Shown: positions 17,722-27,148 of the stretch, one piece after another
Numbering within the stretch: the stretch's first letter is position 1
How the letters are laid out: every line of letters begins with the position of its first letter
Origin: Vibrio sp. Isolate32
GTDB taxonomy: Bacteria > Pseudomonadota > Gammaproteobacteria > Enterobacterales > Vibrionaceae
Reading direction: 5' to 3'
Assembly: GCF_022397955.1 (NCBI RefSeq)
Contig: NZ_JAKEUQ010000024.1
Coordinates: 1,668-65,667 of the forward strand
DNA: 64,000 bases
Notes under the pieces: model-generated
What the model saw: the letters and a program-made list of their open reading frames with translations, nothing else
What the model was told of the DNA's origin: nothing
Database searches by the model: none
Made by a program: the position numbers and the translations under genes

Positions 17722-17985
17722 GGGCGTGTTGATCTTTCGAGCTGATTTTTGCAGCGAGTTGCTGGGTATTTATACAAGGCAGAGGCGTCGACGTGTAGCT
17801 AGCCTACATGAGAGGCCGATAACGTAGTAGAAATGACCAGCAAACGCTGCCCGAAGGGTTCGGCTAAAAGCGTTTTACTCTTTGTTGAGGGAGATTTGCT
17901 TAGAGTGACTAGGCTACTTCCCCCTCGCCGCGATTAAAACGCTTTTATCTCGAACAAAATTGAACCACGAAAGGTCTACACGCCC
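17722..17985. mobile_element. 264-bp MITE with IS427-like ends
   Basis: The left end reads GGGCGTGTTGATCTTTCG and the inverted right end GGGCGTGTAGACCTTTCG, so 16 of 18 bases match. Both sides are flanked by TA (17720-17721 and 17986-17987), a 2-bp target duplication. The interior has no ORF. The ends match those of the broken IS5/IS427-group element at 26255-26948, which makes that family the likely source of the transposase. Confidence 0.8.
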
Positions 17986-18148
17986 TAGAACATTGTAATC
18001 CAAGTGGTTTAGTTTAAAGCTATGCAAGCGATTGCTAAAGCAACTAAATACAGCTCAACATTATAAAAAGCTAAACCTACTGATCTCATTTAGCGTTATT
18101 CGTTAAATAGTGAACCCACATGGAACTAGAACAATAAAGAGGCATGCA

Positions 18149-19666
18149 ATGACGGTTATTCGTAAGCAAGATGTGATCAGCAGTGTCGCTGACGCACTTC
18201 AGTACATTTCTTATTATCACCCTTTAGACTTTGTCCAAGCCCTAGAAAAAGCGTACGAGAAAGAAGAGAGCCAAGCAGCTAAAGATGCCATCGCTCAGAT
18301 TCTGATTAACTCACGTATGTCTGCGGAAGGTCACCGTCCTATCTGTCAGGATACAGGTATTGTTACTTGTTTCGTGAACATCGGTATGGATGTGAAATGG
18401 GAAACGGATCTAACAGTACAACAAATGGTTGATGAAGGCGTTCGTCAAGCTTACAACAACCCAGATAACCCACTGCGTGCATCTGTCCTAATGGACCCTG
18501 CAGGTAAGCGTATTAATACTAAAGACAACACACCTGCGGTTGTTCACATTAATATGGTTCCTGGCAACAAGGTTGAAATTCAAATCGCGGCGAAAGGCGG
18601 CGGTTCTGAGAACAAAACTAAGATGGTTATGCTAAACCCTTCTGACGATATTGCAGAGTGGGTAGAGAAGACGCTACCAACCATGGGCGCAGGCTGGTGT
18701 CCACCGGGTATGCTAGGTATAGGCATCGGCGGTACTGCTGAGAAAGCAGCGGTACTGGCGAAAGAGTCTCTGATGGAACACATCGATATCCAAGAGCTTA
18801 TCGAAAAAGGTCCTGAGAACGCAGAGGAAGAGCTTCGTCTAGACATCTTCAACCGCGTAAACAAACTGGGTATTGGTGCACAAGGCCTTGGTGGTTTAAC
18901 TACCGTTGTTGATGTGAAGATCAAGACTGCGCCAACACACGCCGCGTCTAAACCAGTTTGCCTAATCCCGAACTGTGCAGCAACACGTCACGTTCACTTC
19001 ACACTAGACGGCAGCGGCCCAGCAGAGCTAACGCCACCTAAACTAGAAGAGTGGCCAGACATCACTTGGGAGGCGGGTGCAAATACACGTCGCGTGAACC
19101 TTGATGAAGTAACCAAAGAAGACGTTCAAGAGTGGAAGACGGGTGAAACGGTTCTTCTATCAGGCAAAATCTTAACGGGCCGTGATGCAGCGCATAAGCG
19201 TATTCAAGGTATGCTTGAAAGCGGTGAAGGTTTACCTGAAGGCGTCGATTTCAAAGGTAAATTTATCTACTACGTAGGCCCTGTGGATGCAGTTGGTGAC
19301 GAAGCGGTAGGTCCTGCGGGTCCAACAACCTCAACACGTATGGATAAATTCACTGACATGATGCTAAATGAAACAGGCATCATGGGTATGATCGGTAAAG
19401 CGGAACGTGGTCCTGCTACAGTTGAATCAATCAAAGAGCATAAAGCGGTTTACTTGATGGCAGTAGGTGGCGCTGCTTACCTAGTAGCAAAAGCAATCAA
19501 GAAAGCACGTGTTGTTGCGTTTGAAGATCTTGGTATGGAAGCGATTTACGAGTTTGAAGTTGAAGACATGCCAGTTACAGTTGCGGTTGATTCAACGGGT
19601 GCAAACGCACACCAGATCGGCCCTGACACGTGGAAAGTGAAAATTGCCGAAGCTGAAAAAGCTTAA
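18149..19666 (+). CDS. fumA: Fumarate hydratase, class I
   Basis: A 505-residue class I (4Fe-4S) fumarase that interconverts fumarate and malate in the TCA cycle. The N-terminal part has RPICQDTGIVTCFV (iron-sulfur Cys) and GGSENKTKM; later come LIPNCAATRHVHF and the C-terminal beta domain with KILTGRDAAHKR and VDAVGDEAVGPAGPTTSTRM. The start at 18149 follows a GAGG ribosome-binding site and gives the family's usual length; a GTG at 18110 in the same frame is less likely. Class I enzymes are oxygen sensitive. The symbol could equally be fumB. Confidence 0.93.
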   Translation: MTVIRKQDVISSVADALQYISYYHPLDFVQALEKAYEKEESQAAKDAIAQILINSRMSAEGHRPICQDTGIVTCFVNIGMDVKWETDLTVQQMVDEGVRQAYNNPDNPLRASVLMDPAGKRINTKDNTPAVVHINMVPGNKVEIQIAAKGGGSENKTKMVMLNPSDDIAEWVEKTLPTMGAGWCPPGMLGIGIGGTAEKAAVLAKESLMEHIDIQELIEKGPENAEEELRLDIFNRVNKLGIGAQGLGGLTTVVDVKIKTAPTHAASKPVCLIPNCAATRHVHFTLDGSGPAELTPPKLEEWPDITWEAGANTRRVNLDEVTKEDVQEWKTGETVLLSGKILTGRDAAHKRIQGMLESGEGLPEGVDFKGKFIYYVGPVDAVGDEAVGPAGPTTSTRMDKFTDMMLNETGIMGMIGKAERGPATVESIKEHKAVYLMAVGGAAYLVAKAIKKARVVAFEDLGMEAIYEFEVEDMPVTVAVDSTGANAHQIGPDTWKVKIAEAEKA

Positions 19667-19741
19667 TCAACCGAAGTCAAAAAGTCACAATTGATGCTTA
19701 GCCCAGCGTTTGAATTGCAAGTTTTGACAGAAAGTTAAAGA

Positions 19742-19776
19742 CAAAAGTGCAGCATTATCTGCACTTTTGTCTTATT
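19742..19776 (+). terminator. Intrinsic terminator after fumarase
   Basis: AAAAGTGCAG/CTGCACTTTT stem with a CATTAT loop, followed by GTCTTATT. Confidence 0.85.
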
Positions 19777-19830
19777 ATCAATGATATAGTGATAAACACA
19801 TCGTTTGATATAAGAACATAGGAGAGAAGA

Positions 19831-20016
19831 ATGCCTCGTTTTATTCAGATCCTACAAATTATCTTGGCAGTGGTGATTGGTAGTTTCATTGGTTACGATT
19901 TGATCTTGCACGGAATCAGCATCTTTGACGAAAAATACGTAACCATTACATGTGTATTGTGGTTGATTTCTGAGATAGCACTGTTTGTGATCTACAAGCT
20001 AATAGAAGACGATTAG
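19831..20016 (+). CDS. Small two-helix membrane protein
   Basis: A 61-residue protein with two hydrophobic segments (FIQILQIILAVVIGSFIGYD and ITCVLWLISEIALFVIY) and an acidic C-terminus (IEDD). A good AGGAGAGAA ribosome-binding site precedes the ATG. It lies between two terminators, so it is a one-gene unit. The family is not recognised. Confidence 0.75.
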   Translation: MPRFIQILQIILAVVIGSFIGYDLILHGISIFDEKYVTITCVLWLISEIALFVIYKLIEDD

Positions 20017-20039
20017 TCTATTATTAACTAAAAATTTCA

Positions 20040-20075
20040 AAGCCCCTGATTATGAATGTAGTCAGGGGCTTTTAT
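20040..20075 (+). terminator. Intrinsic terminator
   Basis: AAGCCCCTGA/TCAGGGGCTT stem with a TTATTC tail after the small membrane protein gene. Confidence 0.85.
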
Positions 20076-20224
20076 TCATCTAGCATTAAGAATGGGTATT
20101 GCATACTCATCACTATTAGCAAAATAACAAGCAACAGCATACAAACTACCCTATTAGGGAAAGAAAATAGGCTTGCCTCTCTATAATCATAAGCAGCTTG
20201 CCTAAATATCACGGAGTCGTTCAA

Positions 20225-21598
20225 ATGAAACACCTAGCTCAAGAAATGAGTGACTTTATAAGCAGAGGAACGGATTCTCACATTCGAGTAGCGGTCACGG
20301 GGCTTTCTCGTGCGGGTAAAACAGCTTTCATTACCTCGTTGGTTAACCAACTTCTTCATACTTCTACTCATAAGAATTTACCGCTTCTTGCATCGGCGCG
20401 AGACGGAAGGATTATTGGCGCAAAGCGCATCCCGCAACACAACATGATGATTCCACGTTTCTCTTATGACGAAGCGATGGAGTCTTTAAATAGTCAGCCA
20501 CCAGAATGGCCAGTGCCGACGCGTGATGTCAGTGAGATTCGCTTGGCGATTAAATATAAACCTGCGAAAGGCGCGAAGAAGTTATTGAGCAAAAACAGTA
20601 CGCTTTATCTCGATATCGTTGACTACCCTGGGGAATGGTTACTTGATTTGCCACTACTAGATATGGACTTCGAAACTTGGAGTCAGTCTCAATTCGCGGC
20701 ACTAAAAGGCGACCGAGAAACATACTCGCAAGAGTGGAATGCGTTGCGTGGCGACATTGACTTACTAGCAGAAGCGGACGAAAAGAAACTGGTCGCGATT
20801 GCCGATAGCTACACTCAGTACCTTCATACTTGTAAAAGTAACGGGCTGCATTGGGTTCAACCAGGGCGATTCGTATTACCGGGTGAGCTTCAAGGTGCGC
20901 CTGTGTTGCAGTTTTTCCCGTGTGTAGCACCAGATGGTAAGTGCTCAAAAACAAGCAACTATGCTGTGCTGAAAGCGCGGTACGAAGAGTATCAACAGAA
21001 GGTTGTGAAAGCGTTCTATAACAATCACTTCGCGACGTTCGACAGACAAATCGTGCTTGTGGATTGCTTACAGCCACTCAATGCAGGTTATGACTCGTTC
21101 ATGGACATGCGTGGTGCTCTTGAGCAGCTATTGAAGAGCTTTAAGTACGGTCGAAGCAATATTTTAAGACGCTTGTTTGCACCTAAGATCGACAAGATCC
21201 TGTTTACTGCGACCAAGGCAGACCATGTAACACCAGAGCAGCATCCAAACTTGGTGTCACTGCTTCAACAGATGGTACACCCAGCGTGGCAACAGGCAGC
21301 GTTTGAGCATATCGATATGAGTTGCATGAGCATCGCATCAATTCAAGCGACCAGCGCAGGATACATATCGTCGGGTTCAGGCAATGTTCCGGCGTTGCAA
21401 GGTGTGACTTTGGATAATGTCCCTCAAACCATGTATCCGGGAGAGGTACCACGTAAGCTGCCGAATAAGCAGTATTGGGAAACCAACCAGTTTGATTTCA
21501 CGAGCTTTAGGCCAATGGAGCAACATTCTGATGAACCTTGCCAACACCTAAGAATTGATAAGGTTTTAGAATATCTCATTGGCGATAAGTTGAAGTAA
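20225..21598 (+). CDS. ycjX: YcjX family P-loop NTPase
   Basis: A 457-residue YcjX protein with P-loop GLSRAGKTAF near the N-terminus, DIVDYPGEWLLDLP as the switch/Walker-B region, and FTATKADHV corresponding to the TKAD/NKxD base-recognition motif. In Escherichia coli ycjX and ycjF sit next to the phage-shock (psp) genes; here no psp genes are in view. The start at 20225 is chosen because GGAG lies 8 bases upstream; an in-frame start at 20198 is possible. It is followed after 15 bases by ycjF. The molecular role is unsettled. Confidence 0.92.
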   Translation: MKHLAQEMSDFISRGTDSHIRVAVTGLSRAGKTAFITSLVNQLLHTSTHKNLPLLASARDGRIIGAKRIPQHNMMIPRFSYDEAMESLNSQPPEWPVPTRDVSEIRLAIKYKPAKGAKKLLSKNSTLYLDIVDYPGEWLLDLPLLDMDFETWSQSQFAALKGDRETYSQEWNALRGDIDLLAEADEKKLVAIADSYTQYLHTCKSNGLHWVQPGRFVLPGELQGAPVLQFFPCVAPDGKCSKTSNYAVLKARYEEYQQKVVKAFYNNHFATFDRQIVLVDCLQPLNAGYDSFMDMRGALEQLLKSFKYGRSNILRRLFAPKIDKILFTATKADHVTPEQHPNLVSLLQQMVHPAWQQAAFEHIDMSCMSIASIQATSAGYISSGSGNVPALQGVTLDNVPQTMYPGEVPRKLPNKQYWETNQFDFTSFRPMEQHSDEPCQHLRIDKVLEYLIGDKLK

Positions 21599-21613
21599 TT
21601 GAGGCAATAAAAG

Positions 21614-22687
21614 ATGAGTGAATTAAAAATAAAGCAGGTCTTTAATGAGCCGCTGAAGACCTCTTTTGATGACAATGATAAGGCTATTGGTAAACAAGGC
21701 AATGGCGAAGCGACCCCAGAATTAGGCGCCCAGCAATTGTTCACGGAACAAGAGAAATTTGTACCCGTTGCACCACAAGTTGAGAGCGAGCTAAATGGCG
21801 AAGCCGAGCAACAACTAGAGCAGATCATTCGTCCAAACAAAAAGAGAGAGTGGCTGGGTTCAGGTTTACTGGTTGCTTTCTCGGGCTTAGTGGGCTGGCA
21901 GGCGATTGATTCTGTCACCACGGCGATTCAATCAGCAGATTGGCTCGCGCTAGGTTGGGCTGGTTTTATTGCGGCAATCGCTTCATTGGGCTTAGGTGCA
22001 ATAGGAAAAGAGCTGTGGAAGCTACGCTCATTGAAAGACCACTTCAGCGTACAAGAACAGAGTGAAGATCTACTGCAAAGCCAAAGTGTCGGCAAAGGCA
22101 AAGCGTTTTGTGAAAATATCGCTAAGCAGGGCGGCATTATCGCGGAGTCTCCGGCGTTTGATAAGTGGAGAAACAGCATCAACCCGGCACACAGTGACGC
22201 CGAAGTGTTGGATATGTACGATGCGTTGGTTGTTGCTCAGCAAGATAAAGTGGCTACTCAAATTGTCATTAAGTTTTCGACTGAATCAGCAGCGTTGGTT
22301 GCAGTGAGCCCATTGGCAGTGGCAGACATGTTGCTGGTGGCTTGGCGTAATTTCATCATGATCGACAAGCTAGCTGATGTGTATGGGATTGAACTTGGAT
22401 ACTGGTCACGCATCAAGCTGTTCAAGCTAGTGTTAATCAACATGGCAGCAGCGGGCGCAAGTGAACTCGCGATTGATGCAAGTATGGATTTAGTCTCCAT
22501 GGATCTAGCAGGTAAAGTTTCTGCGAGAGCGGGGCAGGGCTTGGGTGTTGGTATCCTGACCGCTCGATTGGGTCTAAAAGCCATGACACTACTTCGCCCT
22601 ATGCCTTGGCACAATGAACGCAAAGTAACACTGGCAGACATGCGCAAAGCAGTCCTCTCTGAAATAAAGCGTATTACCCTTAAATAA
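21614..22687 (+). CDS. ycjF: YcjF family (UPF0283) membrane protein
   Basis: A 357-residue inner-membrane protein. The first 75 residues are polar and acidic. Two hydrophobic helices follow (WLGSGLLVAFSGLVGWQAI and LALGWAGFIAAIASLGLGAI), and then a cytosolic or membrane-associated region including AVADMLLVAWRNFIMIDKLA and LGVGILTARLGLKAMTLLRP. The order ycjX-ycjF and the 15-base gap indicate one operon, as in enterobacteria. Function unknown. Confidence 0.92.
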   Translation: MSELKIKQVFNEPLKTSFDDNDKAIGKQGNGEATPELGAQQLFTEQEKFVPVAPQVESELNGEAEQQLEQIIRPNKKREWLGSGLLVAFSGLVGWQAIDSVTTAIQSADWLALGWAGFIAAIASLGLGAIGKELWKLRSLKDHFSVQEQSEDLLQSQSVGKGKAFCENIAKQGGIIAESPAFDKWRNSINPAHSDAEVLDMYDALVVAQQDKVATQIVIKFSTESAALVAVSPLAVADMLLVAWRNFIMIDKLADVYGIELGYWSRIKLFKLVLINMAAAGASELAIDASMDLVSMDLAGKVSARAGQGLGVGILTARLGLKAMTLLRPMPWHNERKVTLADMRKAVLSEIKRITLK

Positions 22688-22736
22688 AACGTTCGTCTTT
22701 GAAACAGAATGTATGACATTGACTGGTTTGCGAGCG

Positions 22737-22760
22737 AAGAGTAAACATATGTTTACTCTT
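22737..22760. promoter_or_regulatory. Perfect 24-bp palindrome upstream of tyrR, TyrR-box-like
   Basis: The central part AGTAAACATATGTTTACT contains GTAAA-N6-TTTAC, the core of the TyrR consensus TGTAAA-N6-TTTACA, and AAG/CTT extend the symmetry to 24 bp. It lies about 70 bases before the tyrR start, fitting autoregulation known for enterobacterial tyrR. The CTTCTTCTT tract after it also allows a weak ycjF terminator. Confidence 0.6.
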
Positions 22761-22831
22761 CTTCTTGACTGAACTCAGACCTTAATTCACACTACTGTCA
22801 ACTTATCCTGACACCTATAATAGGACTATTT

Positions 22832-24376
22832 GTGCGTCTTGAAGTATTGTGTGAAGACCGACTCGGCTTAACGCGTGAGTTGCTCGATATCTTGGCCTCA
22901 AAAAGCATTGATTTACGAGGAATCGAAATCGATGTTAAAGGCATTATTTACCTGAACTGCCCTGATATTGATTTTGATGCTTTTAGTGAACTTATGGCTG
23001 AAATTCGCCGAATTTCAGGTGTAAAGGATGTTCGAAAAATACAATTCATGCCAAGCGAAAGGCACAATACTGAGCTGATCGCTTTGCTGGCTAACCTACC
23101 TGATCCTGTGATTGCGATTGACCTTAAAGGCTCAGTCGATATGGCAAACCACGCTGCACTCAACCTATTTGGCAAGAAAGAAGAAGAAGTCATTGGCGAA
23201 CCACTCGCGTCCTTCGTACCTAGCTTTAACTTTGGTCGTTGGAACGAAGGTGAATTAACACGCCATCGTGAAGTTGTTGTGTTGGACGGTTTAGACTTCT
23301 CGATTGAAATCCTACCTATCTATCTGGGTGGTGACGTCAACGAACCTGTGCTTGCGAGCGCGGTAATGACGATTCGTTCTTGCAACCAAGAGATGAATAC
23401 CCCTGATACGATTCCTGAACAGAACAACTTAGGCTTTGAGCATTTTGTTGGTGTTTCTAATCGTCATAAAGCGTTAATCAGCCAAGCTAAAAAACTGGCG
23501 ATGCTGGATCAACCTCTGCTGATTGAAGGTGATACAGGTACAGGTAAAGAGATGTTAGCGAAAGCGTGTCATAACCGCTCAAACCGCTCGTCTTTCCCAT
23601 TCTTGATTCTGAGCTGTGCATCGATGCCTGATGACGTAGCAGAAACCGAGCTGTTTGGTCACGCGCCGGGTTCATTCAACCATGAACAAGGTCATAAAGG
23701 CATTTTCGAACAAGCCAATGGCGGTACGGTATTTTTAGATGAGATTGGCGAAATGAGCCCACATCTACAAATTAAACTGCTTCGCTTCCTACAAGATGGT
23801 TCATTCCGTCGTGTGGGTGAAGAGGAAGAGATGCACGCTGATGTTCGTATTATTGCGTCAACGCGCCACCGCCTTTCTGAACTTGCTGATTCAGGATCGT
23901 TCCGTGAAGACTTGTTTTACCGCTTGAATGTACTGACTCTCTCTATTCCTGCATTGCGTGAACGTTCTAACGACGTTGCACCGCTACTGGAACTGTTCGT
24001 AGCTAAATACGCACAACAGCTTGGTATGTTAAAGCCTAAGCTGACTCAAGAGTTGATCGACCAACTTGGTAACTACCAATGGCCGGGTAACATTCGACAA
24101 CTAGACAACATGGTTTTACGCGCACTAACAGAGTTGGATTCAGATACCTTAACGGTTGAGCAATTCCACTTGCCTCAATTAGAGACTATGACGGCAGGAA
24201 TGGCGAACTTGAGCTTAGATGGTTCTCTGGATGAGATCATGAAAGACTATGAGTCTCAGATTTTGGAGAAGCTTTACCAATCATTCCCATCAAGTCGTAA
24301 GTTAGCCAAGCGTTTGAACGTGTCCCATACCTCTATTGCGAATAAACTTCGTGATTACGGTATTAGGAAGAACTGA
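22832..24376 (+). CDS. tyrR: Transcriptional regulator TyrR
   Basis: A 514-residue regulator of aromatic amino acid synthesis and transport. An N-terminal ACT domain (MRLEVLCEDRLGLTRELLDI) is followed by PAS (about 80-180), AAA+ (Walker A EGDTGTGKEM, Walker B GTVFLDEIGEM) and a C-terminal Fis-type helix-turn-helix (SSRKLAKRLNVSHTSIANKL). The place of the sigma-54-contacting GAFTGA loop reads HAPGSFNHEQ, as expected for TyrR, which works with sigma-70. The start is GTG. A palindrome matching the TyrR box lies upstream. Likely local target: the tyrosine permease at 8681. Confidence 0.95.
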   Translation: MRLEVLCEDRLGLTRELLDILASKSIDLRGIEIDVKGIIYLNCPDIDFDAFSELMAEIRRISGVKDVRKIQFMPSERHNTELIALLANLPDPVIAIDLKGSVDMANHAALNLFGKKEEEVIGEPLASFVPSFNFGRWNEGELTRHREVVVLDGLDFSIEILPIYLGGDVNEPVLASAVMTIRSCNQEMNTPDTIPEQNNLGFEHFVGVSNRHKALISQAKKLAMLDQPLLIEGDTGTGKEMLAKACHNRSNRSSFPFLILSCASMPDDVAETELFGHAPGSFNHEQGHKGIFEQANGGTVFLDEIGEMSPHLQIKLLRFLQDGSFRRVGEEEEMHADVRIIASTRHRLSELADSGSFREDLFYRLNVLTLSIPALRERSNDVAPLLELFVAKYAQQLGMLKPKLTQELIDQLGNYQWPGNIRQLDNMVLRALTELDSDTLTVEQFHLPQLETMTAGMANLSLDGSLDEIMKDYESQILEKLYQSFPSSRKLAKRLNVSHTSIANKLRDYGIRKN

Positions 24377-24395
24377 TCGAATAAGACCATAAATT

Positions 24396-24983
24396 ATGGA
24401 AGATTTGAGCACACCAGAACGCATTTACAAGCGAGATGGAAATCTAATTCTACGTACCGCTGAGATAGACGATGCGACTATGATCAGTGAGTACTTTCAG
24501 GTGAATCGAGAGTATCTCAAACCTTGGGAACCGATTCGTGAAGATGCATTTTTTGAGAGAACAGGCTGGGCACAGCGCCTAATTAAGCTAAACGAGCTTC
24601 ATAAAATGGGGCTCGGCTACTACTGTTTATTGATTAATGCCGACTCTAACGAAATGTTAGGGACTATCTCGTTCAGTAATCTGTCTCGTTTCCCGTTCTA
24701 CGCGTGTAACGTAGGTTATTCACTCGCAGAGCAAGCTCAGGGTCATGGTTATATGCGCAGAGGCCTCAGCATGGCGAAAGACTACATGTTTGACGTGCAG
24801 AACATGCACCGCTTGATGGCGGGCTATATGCCTCACAATGAGCGAAGTGCGGGTGTACTTAAACATCTCGGTTTTGTACGTGAAGGTTTTGCTAAAGATT
24901 ACCTACAAATTAACGGTAAATGGGAAGACCACATACTGACTGCGCTCGTCAATCCTAATTGGGAAGATAGACGCAACATTTAG
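24396..24983 (+). CDS. rimJ: Ribosomal protein S5-alanine N-acetyltransferase, GNAT family
   Basis: A 195-residue GNAT enzyme. The acetyl-CoA loop is AEQAQGHGYMRRGL, followed by MHRLMAGYMPHNERSAGVLKHLGF, typical of the RimJ/RimL group; the C-terminal DYLQINGKWEDHILTAL fits RimJ, which acetylates the N-terminus of ribosomal protein S5. It starts 20 bases after tyrR, so it may be cotranscribed. RimJ is the best match but assignment among RimJ/RimL/YdaF relatives is by resemblance. Confidence 0.85.
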   Translation: MEDLSTPERIYKRDGNLILRTAEIDDATMISEYFQVNREYLKPWEPIREDAFFERTGWAQRLIKLNELHKMGLGYYCLLINADSNEMLGTISFSNLSRFPFYACNVGYSLAEQAQGHGYMRRGLSMAKDYMFDVQNMHRLMAGYMPHNERSAGVLKHLGFVREGFAKDYLQINGKWEDHILTALVNPNWEDRRNI

Positions 24984-25124
24984 ACAACGCAGTCTATAAG
25001 CTCACCAACGAGCAGTGATTTAAATAGGCAGCGAATATTAAGCGATATAGCGTTGCTTCCTTTATTAAAAGAACATTGAGCCATGGTTGAACCATCGGCC
25101 TGAGAAGATATTTGAGGAATTTTG

Positions 25125-25598
25125 ATGTCATACACAACTTTGGACGAATACCAAAGAAAATGGATTTTTACTCACCAATCGATGCCACTTCCGGCTGAGG
25201 ATTTGGACAAGATTAAGCCAATGACACAGGCAAGAGCATCTCAGTTTTGGAAAGAGAACGTGAGCCCTCAAAGCCCAGACGCAGAGCGACTAAGCTCGCA
25301 AGACTGGCCTAGCAAAGCATCGAACTGGAAAGAAGAGGTCAGCTGGATGGCAAATTGGGAAGCCGATGAGCCGGAAATGCCAGAAGAGATCCTTAACTTT
25401 ATTGATTGGCAAGATGACGTAACTGTTTATTTTTGTTATGAAAAATATAATGTTCTTGAGACCAAGTGGGCTGTTTTTAAGAAGCATTGGAAGAACTTTT
25501 TGTTCTACGATGATGGCCCGATTCTGTTAGGCCGTCGTCGCTCTGAAGCGCTTTGGTTTGCGACAAATGGTACTGTGAAAATCGGTAACCGAGCATAA
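25125..25598 (+). CDS. DUF2947 family protein
   Basis: A 157-residue soluble, tryptophan-rich protein (MSYTTLDEYQRKWIFTHQSM ... FCYEKYNVLETKWAVFKKHW ... LGRRRSEALWFATNGTVKIG) matching DUF2947, a family seen in vibrios and relatives with no known function. ATG at 25125 follows GAGGAAT. It is monocistronic. The next 650 bases to the right are decayed DNA. Confidence 0.82.
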   Translation: MSYTTLDEYQRKWIFTHQSMPLPAEDLDKIKPMTQARASQFWKENVSPQSPDAERLSSQDWPSKASNWKEEVSWMANWEADEPEMPEEILNFIDWQDDVTVYFCYEKYNVLETKWAVFKKHWKNFLFYDDGPILLGRRRSEALWFATNGTVKIGNRA

Positions 25599-25689
25599 GT
25601 TTTAGAACGAATGTAAAGCTGTAGAAAAGCGAGTCTAGTGCTTAATGCTTGTAAGTTAAGCATCATTTAGCGTGTTCTTGGATAACTTC

Positions 25690-26121
25690 GTTCTCGCCTC
25701 TCTGGTAAGACAATGCTTTCCGACATATCCATGAATGTTACCGAACTCAACGTATTGGCACCAGTCCACTCATTGTCAATGAAGTCTTCTACGTAGCTCG
25801 CTTTAAATCCGAACTGCCAGACTTTCGAGGTGTAATAAATGTTACCTGAGATTTTACAGCGGTTTTGTTGTCGTTAGACGAGTCACATGTTTAGTCACGG
25901 AATTCATGACGGTAGCGTAGCTTCGCTTTCAATCCTGAATCAAAAGAGTATTGAACACGTACTTGTGGTTTGTAAGTTCCGCTATCAGAACGAAACGTTA
26001 CTGTCATACTTGGTTGAATTAACCAGTGCTCGTTAATGTTGAATTTGTAGCCATACTCGAATTCGTTTTTCCATCGTAACGTAGTTTTTATTTTTATGAG
26101 GTAGGCTTTAAAAATATACAC
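25690..26121 (-). pseudogene. Remnant of a KdgM-type oligogalacturonate/oligouronate porin
   Basis: The frame at 25891-26121 encodes TTLRWKNEFEYGYKFNINEH...PQVRVQYSFDSGLKAKLRYRHEFRD, close to the middle of KdgM-family outer-membrane beta-barrels. After a stop, a second frame at about 25690-25850 reads SGNIYYTSKVWQFGFKASYV..., a further barrel strand pair. The signal peptide, start and C-terminal strand are missing. KdgM porins take up acidic oligosaccharides from pectin or alginate, fitting the alginate-lyase pseudogene 2 kb away. Confidence 0.7.
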
Positions 26122-26254
26122 CTATCAATAAATGTGCACTACAGCAGAAAATAGAATCTTTTGATAACTCTTATTTGTCGTATATTATCAATTTTTGTGG
26201 TTTTATTTGACGTCACTTAGGCGCAATGACGAAACAAAAATAATCTAATTTCTA

Positions 26255-26948
26255 GGGCGTGTTGAACTTTCGTGAGTGCTTTTTGAGCAGCATCGTAAAG
26301 GGTTATAATTTGCTTCGCCAAAAGCAAAACCATAACCAAAACCATGCCAAGAACAATGCTAACTGATATTCGCTGGGAACTGCTACTCCAAGTTATGAAA
26401 AGTACAGGTCGTATTTACGATAAAGCTGAACATCGAATGACATTTGAATAAATAATTTATAGAATGGAGCTGGTATTTCTTGGCGAGATCTACCCTCTGA
26501 GTTCGGAGTACCGTTTACAAACGATTTAATATTTGGTCAAAGAAAGGGGTTTAGATAAGCTTTTCAGAGGCTTATCTAGCATGGCTGAATTTGAATGGCT
26601 CTTTGTTGATGGCTCTATAGTTCGAGCGCATCAGCATAGCACAGGTGCAGCTACTGAAAGCTCAGAGCAAATAGGAAAAAGTCGCGGGGGCAATTCAACC
26701 AAAGCTCACTTAGCTGTGGATAGTGGTGGCCCGCCGATTTACTTTGATTTATCAGAAGGCCAACGCCACGATATAGTGCATGCCGAAAGCTTAGTTGAAC
26801 AACTCGATGAAGTTAATACCATCGTTTGTGATAAAGGATATGACAAGTTAGAAAGGAATTATGCCAGCATGTTATCCCTGGCATTCATGTTGATGTGGCT
26901 ACCGATGTATTGTTGAACATGAAATGTACAGTAAAGATGAACACGCCC
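26255..26948 (+). mobile_element. Degenerate IS5-family (IS427-group) insertion sequence
   Basis: Left end GGGCGTGTTGAACTTTCG, inverted right end GGGCGTGTTCATCTTTAC, flanked by TA on both sides (26253-26254, 26949-26950), as expected for the IS427 group. At 694 bp it is shorter than a usual 0.8-0.9 kb element, and the transposase reading frame is broken. Its ends match those of the MITE at 17722-17985. Confidence 0.8.
26344..26916 (+). pseudogene. IS427-group transposase, frameshifted and shortened
   Basis: The first frame MPRTMLTDIRWELLLQVMKS (from 26344) stops after 36 codons. The DDE core then appears in another frame (26533-26916): FEWLFVDGSIVRAHQHSTGA with the first Asp, GKSRGGNSTKAHLAVDS, and IVCDKGYDKLERNYASM with the second Asp. 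The C-terminal region with the catalytic Glu is missing. Several lesions mean it cannot make an active protein. Confidence 0.85.
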
Positions 26949-27148
26949 TAATGACTTACTATGGAATTAAGACTATTGGTTTATAGGAAATATGTTCTGA
27001 TGACGAGCTATCTCGTTAGTGGCTTGAACTGACGTAGGCTTTGATGTTGAGTAGAAACCGGTAAAGTGCTTGAAATAACATTTGGATTATTGCCCCCAAC
27101 TATTCTAATGATAACTTCTGTTTTTGTTTAGAAAGGTAGGAGATGGTG

